This document shows, piece by piece, positions 5,301 to 7,107 of a stretch of 7,107 nucleotides of DNA. The notes beneath the pieces are model-generated. The model worked only from the letters and a program-made list of their open reading frames with translations. It had not been told where the DNA came from and made no database searches. Source of the stretch: Nitrospirota bacterium (lineage in GTDB: Bacteria; Nitrospirota; Thermodesulfovibrionia; UBA6902); contig JAJRVB010000286.1 in assembly GCA_024277515.1 (NCBI GenBank), positions 1 through 7,107 of the forward strand, in the 5' to 3' direction. How positions within the stretch are numbered: the first letter of the stretch is position 1; every line of letters starts with the position of its first letter. The position numbers and the translations under genes are program-made.

Positions 5301-7107
5301 CACTGATTCTGCGCCGGCATTGTAAATATTGGCCTTCACAGATACCAGCTCACCTTCCAGGGGAACCTCGGGAGAGAAGGTAATATCCTTATCGGCAATT
5401 GAGAGATCATATCCCGGATCTGAAGTAACAGTAATAATGACTCTGGTCTTGTTATTGTTTTCATTGACTTCACTGACACCACTGTTCGGGTCAACAACTA
5501 CATAAAACTCATGTTCTCCCAGTGGAAGATTATTGAGCGTAATAGCAGGCGTCTTGAAATTATGTGGATCAATATAATTCTCTCCTGTAATGGTATAAAC
5601 AAATAACCCTTTCAGCACTCCGCCGTTATCAGGATCTCCCTCATAAAGAGCAGTCTGGGCATACCCTCCTTCGCCACCATAATTAAATATGTCGGCTTCG
5701 ATGGTAATCTGTGAGTCGGGTGTGGGATTTGAAGGTCTGTAGCGGATTTGATGCTCCGTTACCACAAAATCAGGAAGGTTACCACCGCCAATTTCGATAT
5801 ATGCCATGTTATTTGATTCAATCGTTTCTGCCACAAGGTCACCGGGGTCGACCGCGGCATAAATAACAGAACCGTCCCCAGGGTAATAGAGATGCTCGAT
5901 GGTATTCAGCGTGCCAAATGCAGGGACAGTTATCCCTGTTTTGCTCATCAGCACTCCTCCGCTCCCGGGGTCTCCATTGTAAAAGGCCAGTTCCGTCTGA
6001 ACATCAGAGCTGCCCGTATTTTTCACATTGGTATATATGGAAAAAATATCTCCCTCAACTGCGCCGGGTGGTATGGTTACTGATATGTCTGAGGGATATA
6101 TGGAAAGATCGCTGGAGACCGATTCTGATATATTAATATAAATGCTCCCTGTGTTGTTCGATTCATTCATCTCTGAAACCGCATTAACGGGGTCTGCCAT
6201 GACATAAAGGGTTTTTAAGTCGATTGCAAGGTTATTTAATGTGAAAATGGCAGTGCTGCCGCCATCTCCTGAAAGGACAGGAATGGTATAGTTATCAATC
6301 AGGACGCCGCCAGCGGCGGGATTTCCGTTATAGAGGCTGACCAGTATATTAGCCACCTCTTTTTCACCGATATTTCTTACCATAGCGGTTATTGTGAGCC
6401 CAGTATCAACAGTAGGATTAAGCGGCGAATATTCTATCTCACTGCTCTGAACAAGAAGGTCCGGCGGCACAAGGACCGTTAATGCCCCGCTTGCGCTGTT
6501 ATTTGTTTCATCCAGTTCCTGAACGTAATTGAGAGGGTCGGTCTGTACAAAGATTTCTCTCCGTCCTGGTTTGTCAGTTGTATCGTAAGAAACAGTCACG
6601 GTTGCCGGGCTGCCCGGCGTGATTGACGAAATTGTGAGATCAGATCCTATCTGGATGCCGTTCCTGTCCGGGTCTCCTTCAAAAATCCTTACCAGTACAT
6701 TTGAGGCTGATGAATAGCCTGCATTGAATATTGTTGCGTCTATTGTGACTATATCACCCTGTGTTGGATTCACAGGCAAAGCAGTTATGGCTGCAACCTT
6801 GAGGTCGCTTAACCGGACCGGACTGAGATTAAAGTCTGCTACAAATGAACCGAAACCGGACGAACTTATATGATACGAATAGCTTTCATAACCGGTTGCA
6901 ATTGCTTTTATGTCAAATTCGAGGGAAGAAATGTTTAAAAGGGTATATGAACCCGTTGCATCCGTAGTTGTGTAAATACCGGTACCGTTAATCACCACAT
7001 CGGCATCCGCAATAGCAACACCCGTCTCTGCATCAAAAACTTTTCCGCTGATTGTTGTTGCCTGAAAAGAAGGGGTCAGATAGACGGTCTGCAAATCTGT
7101 TGTCACA
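2049..7107 (-). CDS. Giant CARDB / IgGFc-binding-like / FG-GAP surface protein, N-terminal-side part (5'-partial, ends at a frameshift)
   Basis: This 1685-residue open frame enters from the right edge. The GTG at 7106 is not credible as a start: it has no visible ribosome binding site or signal peptide and leads straight into a beta domain. Domains in order, by residue from 7106: carboxypeptidase-regulatory-like 17-95; CARDB-like repeats 99-212, 215-326, 331-439, 444-560, 565-674 and 678-782; IgGFc-binding-like 791-1184; CARDB-like 1186-1297 and 1303-1415; half an Ig-like domain 1419-1482; DUF2341-like 1486-1590; start of an FG-GAP propeller from 1602. The last 25 residues (1661-1685) are out of character, with one Cys, three Met and a hydrophobic run, and follow directly on a calcium-loop motif DLNNDGYPD. 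The natural protein therefore continues in the next frame and the stop at 2051-2049 is premature. The likely role is extracellular adhesion or a structural stalk; no enzyme motif is seen. The real gene is longer at both ends. Confidence 0.9.
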   Translation of the reverse strand, partial: VTTDLQTVYLTPSFQATTISGKVFDAETGVAIADADVVINGTGIYTTTDATGSYTLLNISSLEFDIKAIATGYESYSYHISSSGFGSFVADFNLSPVRLSDLKVAAITALPVNPTQGDIVTIDATIFNAGYSSASNVLVRIFEGDPDRNGIQIGSDLTISSITPGSPATVTVSYDTTDKPGRREIFVQTDPLNYVQELDETNNSASGALTVLVPPDLLVQSSEIEYSPLNPTVDTGLTITAMVRNIGEKEVANILVSLYNGNPAAGGVLIDNYTIPVLSGDGGSTAIFTLNNLAIDLKTLYVMADPVNAVSEMNESNNTGSIYINISESVSSDLSIYPSDISVTIPPGAVEGDIFSIYTNVKNTGSSDVQTELAFYNGDPGSGGVLMSKTGITVPAFGTLNTIEHLYYPGDGSVIYAAVDPGDLVAETIESNNMAYIEIGGGNLPDFVVTEHQIRYRPSNPTPDSQITIEADIFNYGGEGGYAQTALYEGDPDNGGVLKGLFVYTITGENYIDPHNFKTPAITLNNLPLGEHEFYVVVDPNSGVSEVNENNNKTRVIITVTSDPGYDLSIADKDITFSPEVPLEGELVSVKANIYNAGAESVASLISYYNGDPDSGGTLIFKLWNTINQEGITQVSSSNFYMPAGVPEIFVVIDEDNLVAELDESNNIASRTIDTYKDDLWVTIGDISMNPLLPNEGDEVSVDVIVHSSGQTSRTATLKLYEGDPEEGNLIGSTDFTAAGRQSVLLSIPSYVYPGRAVLTAVIDNITPSDADQSNNIAEATYGEWIEDGMTNEGRDFWLAWPPTGATDTSIIIQSKYYADYTVVLPGANGLHREVSGMVSPGVPAKIPLSGADKNNVKLKFYSDTIENKGIHITSDKEVSVLFHVPIYSRVWDETYLALPTDLLGTDYYIMTYEPVIATEPAEYTIIAVEDNTHIDIEGNMVTLDLGQTYFYFSPEDLTGTRVKSDKRVVLIASTVTSDIPKSVPRMCCADPVFEQMLPVSQFGTDYIAAPLYSPGSGERYRILAAEDSTDVMIKFRGYTNTISLNQGEWTEFAYEHDMHITGNSPIMVMQYAQGLAVGGMGDPSQITIMPTDKLKMDYRFYTHEGYEQGDYVTIVAPEPDTTIYLDGVLLDTTRMPLSDKGDYMIVSSLNVGEHEVISDKPIAVYVYGYRLYASYGYSAGFALPIADLTINMSADPPGAAEGQLVDITANLVNEGNKWGKNIVVRAYHGNPLNGGIQIGEDIYIDTIYPKETKTFNFSWETFGYAGMNHIYIVADPDDTVKETNETDNAAMAVIEVLPSSMPDPSITDSDITISHQVADEGEMVTLSAIIKNRGSDTGNIPVSLYLGDPDNGGILLEDKLIQQVVPLNSEVAVDFRFSTRGFGDENILFIVIDMDNVIDELIESNNSASAQLRIHRSGITLDAVSDASDYYANSDVGITVYMKNESKLNWSGRGEIYIEDVSGSRVAPVATFNIDGLNPLGVEGWNYRAPLIITESMDLDNAIAAVDINFNDLFLSLGLFLKTPDLNSIRVLEFDGSGSFIGEKNARFDKESDFDISTSPSGSVYWLVDGITLADSPRYFYLYFDSVENGLKPAPVNTGLPLKGKLIAFSGRWGDIYSARVNADGTFESPILADQISISLLNGFGFNDLNNDGYPDIYQVTCMVTFIIMKTVRMVLIHFDPELP
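2052..2148 (-). other. Frameshift interval inside a propeller blade
   Basis: The upstream frame is open to 2052 and the downstream frame only opens at 2148, so the frame change must lie between them. The sense strand has DLNNDGYPD-I-Y and then CAGGTGACC. The upstream frame reads Q-V-T-C-M there, while the other frame reads G-D-L-Y-G-D-I-Y-Y-H-E. Adding one base at 2126-2129 (for example CAGGGT instead of CAGGT) gives IYQGDLYGDIYYHE. This aligns without gaps with ILFSMVNGDTYIMYG after the calcium loop of a later blade. With the base restored, the spacing between the loops at 2162 and 1992 becomes exactly 57 codons. I find no X XXY YYZ slippery heptamer in the interval, so programmed frameshifting is not supported. 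Confidence 0.85.
2337..2651 (-). other. DUF2341-like domain
   Basis: Residues 1486-1590 begin WNYRAPLIITES, pass through LNSIRVLEFDGSGSFIGE and end with SVYWLVDGITLADSPRYFYL followed by YFD. The W-x-Y-R-x-P-I-x-I opening, the S-I-R-V-x-x-x-D-G centre and the closing Y-F-Y-L-Y-F are typical of DUF2341, a jelly-roll-like module seen beside adhesion and sugar-binding domains. The match is by eye and the family name is tentative. Confidence 0.5.
2661..2852 (-). other. First half of an apparently split Ig-like domain
   Basis: Residues 1419-1482 (from GITLDAVSDASDYYANSDVG to GLNPLG) look like the first strands of an Ig-like module. They match the start of the complete module at 1191-883: entry strand, alternating I-T-V-Y core, N-x-x-x-x-x-W/Y, then a long-range V-A-T-F / I-x-G-L-x-P strand. 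The expected second half, with the F-x-W-N-T and G-x-Y strands, does not follow. Instead a DUF2341-like domain begins directly. Confidence 0.5.
2862..3551 (-). repeat. Two further CARDB-like repeats (copies 7 and 8)
   Basis: Residues 1186-1297 and 1303-1415 repeat the same plan as the array at 6812-4761. Each has an ADLTI or PSITDSDI entry, a turn YHGNPLNGG or YLGDPDNGG, and an end DPDDTVKETNETDN or DMDNVIDELIESNN. The turn glycines are 118 residues apart (1230 and 1348), matching the period of the first array. The gap of 507 residues between copies 6 and 7 is accounted for by one repeat length plus the IgGFc-like region. Confidence 0.83.
3555..4736 (-). other. IgGFc-binding-protein-like region
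   Basis: Residues 791-1184 open with NEGRDFWLAWPPTG, the typical EGxDFWxxxP entry of the IgGFc-binding N-terminal family. Four internal repeats end in a T/V-S-D-K-P/E-V/I-type strand: IHITSDKEVSVLFH at 871-884, TRVKSDKRVVLIAS at 961-974, HITGNSPIMVMQYAQG at 1060-1075 and HEVISDKPIAVYVYGY at 1155-1170. A block CCADPVFEQMLPVSQFGTDY (988-1007) resembles the Cys-containing C-D-x-x-x-E-Q-x-P-P-x-x-x-W-G block of the family. The name comes from a mammalian mucus protein; Fc binding by bacterial members is not implied. In bacteria the domain occurs in large secreted proteins and is probably adhesive. It lies between CARDB-like repeats six and seven. Confidence 0.75.
4761..6812 (-). repeat. Array of six CARDB-like Ig-fold repeats
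   Basis: Six tandem repeats of about 110-120 residues (residues 99-212, 215-326, 331-439, 444-560, 565-674, 678-782). Each starts with a PDL or SDL-type strand and a GDxVxIxAxIxNxG-like core. Each carries a Y-x-G-D-P-x-x-G-G turn, and five of the six end in D-P-x-x-x-V-x-E-x-x-E-x-N-N or a close variant. The turn glycines fall at residues 144, 261, 378, 490, 611 and 723, giving spacings of 117, 117, 112, 121 and 112. These are hallmarks of CARDB (cell adhesion related domain in bacteria). The sixth copy is the most degenerate: the turn reads GDPEEGN and the end is SDADQSNN, without the usual V-x-E spacing. The array probably forms an extended extracellular stalk. Confidence 0.85.
6822..7058 (-). 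other. Carboxypeptidase-regulatory-like (transthyretin-like) beta-sandwich domain
   Basis: Residues 17-95 begin ISGKVFDAETGVAIADADV, followed by VINGTGIYTTTDATGSYTL and a closing strand FVADFNLSP. The pattern GxVxDxxTGxxxxxAxVxxxG...TxTDxxGxYxL is the signature of the CarboxypepD_reg family. This is a non-catalytic beta sandwich common in large extracellular bacterial proteins, where it acts as a spacer or carbohydrate-facing module. It is immediately followed by the first CARDB-like repeat. Confidence 0.8.

Larger units (their letters stand above)
1..7107 (-). pseudogene. Whole frame-disrupted giant surface-protein gene (possible pseudogene or assembly error)
   Basis: The two minus-strand frames above make one continuous domain string if one base is restored near 2126-2129. 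Only one interruption is seen in about 2370 codons, with no other stop or obvious decay. That fits either a very recent inactivation or a sequencing/assembly indel in a short C-run better than an old pseudogene. If the lesion is real, the product would be released at the premature stop without the end of the propeller and without all later Ig/Fn3 modules, including any C-terminal anchor or effector outside the window. The pseudogene call is therefore conditional. Confidence 0.5.

Noticed and set aside
6305..6318. Perfect inverted repeat CGCCGC-CA-GCGGCG
   Set aside because: It has only a two-base loop, no following T-run, and encodes the N-P-A-A-G-G turn of a CARDB-like repeat. It is not a terminator or operator.
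7104..7106. GTG that could be taken as the start of the large minus-strand frame
   Set aside because: It lies at the very edge, no ribosome binding site can be seen, and no signal peptide follows although the product is clearly an extracellular type. It is most simply an internal valine codon.

Overview
The window holds no intergenic DNA that I can recognise. It is the interior of one very large, secreted or surface-type, multidomain protein gene on the minus strand, open at both ends. The minus strand enters in frame at 7107 and stays open to a stop at 2051-2049 (1685 residues visible). A second minus-strand frame is then stop-free from 2148 to position 1 and continues the same protein. In 2127-1 alone it gives 709 codons with no stop. 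The two frames are joined by what looks like a one-base loss near 2126-2129, inside a beta-propeller blade. Corrected, the visible fragment is about 2370 residues.

Domain order from N- to C-terminus (high to low coordinates): a carboxypeptidase-regulatory-like beta sandwich (7058-6822); six CARDB-like Ig-fold repeats (6812-4761); an IgGFc-binding-protein-like region of about 390 residues (4736-3555); two more CARDB-like repeats (3551-2862); the first half of another Ig-like domain (2852-2661); a DUF2341-like domain (2651-2337); an FG-GAP/VCBS-type beta-propeller with five calcium-loop motifs (2303-1366), which carries the frameshift; the apparent second half of the split Ig-like domain (1335-1213); two further Ig-like domains (1191-883 and 880-547); and two Fn3-like repeats (543-230 and 229-1), the second running off the window.

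All recognisable parts are extracellular beta-rich adhesion or stalk modules. I see no catalytic domain, no membrane segment and no signal peptide; the true N-terminus lies upstream of the window. Proteins built this way are usually giant adhesins or the N-terminal stalk of larger RHS-type surface proteins, but the end that would decide this lies beyond position 1.

The organism is probably an environmental Gram-negative bacterium. GC content looks to be in the mid-40s percent, ATA (Ile) and AGG (Arg) codons are common, and the CARDB/FG-GAP/IgGFc combination is typical of giant proteins from Desulfobacterota, Nitrospirota and related groups. This assignment is weak. I found no RNA gene, mobile element, CRISPR array, promoter or terminator; every plus-strand open frame lies opposite this gene.
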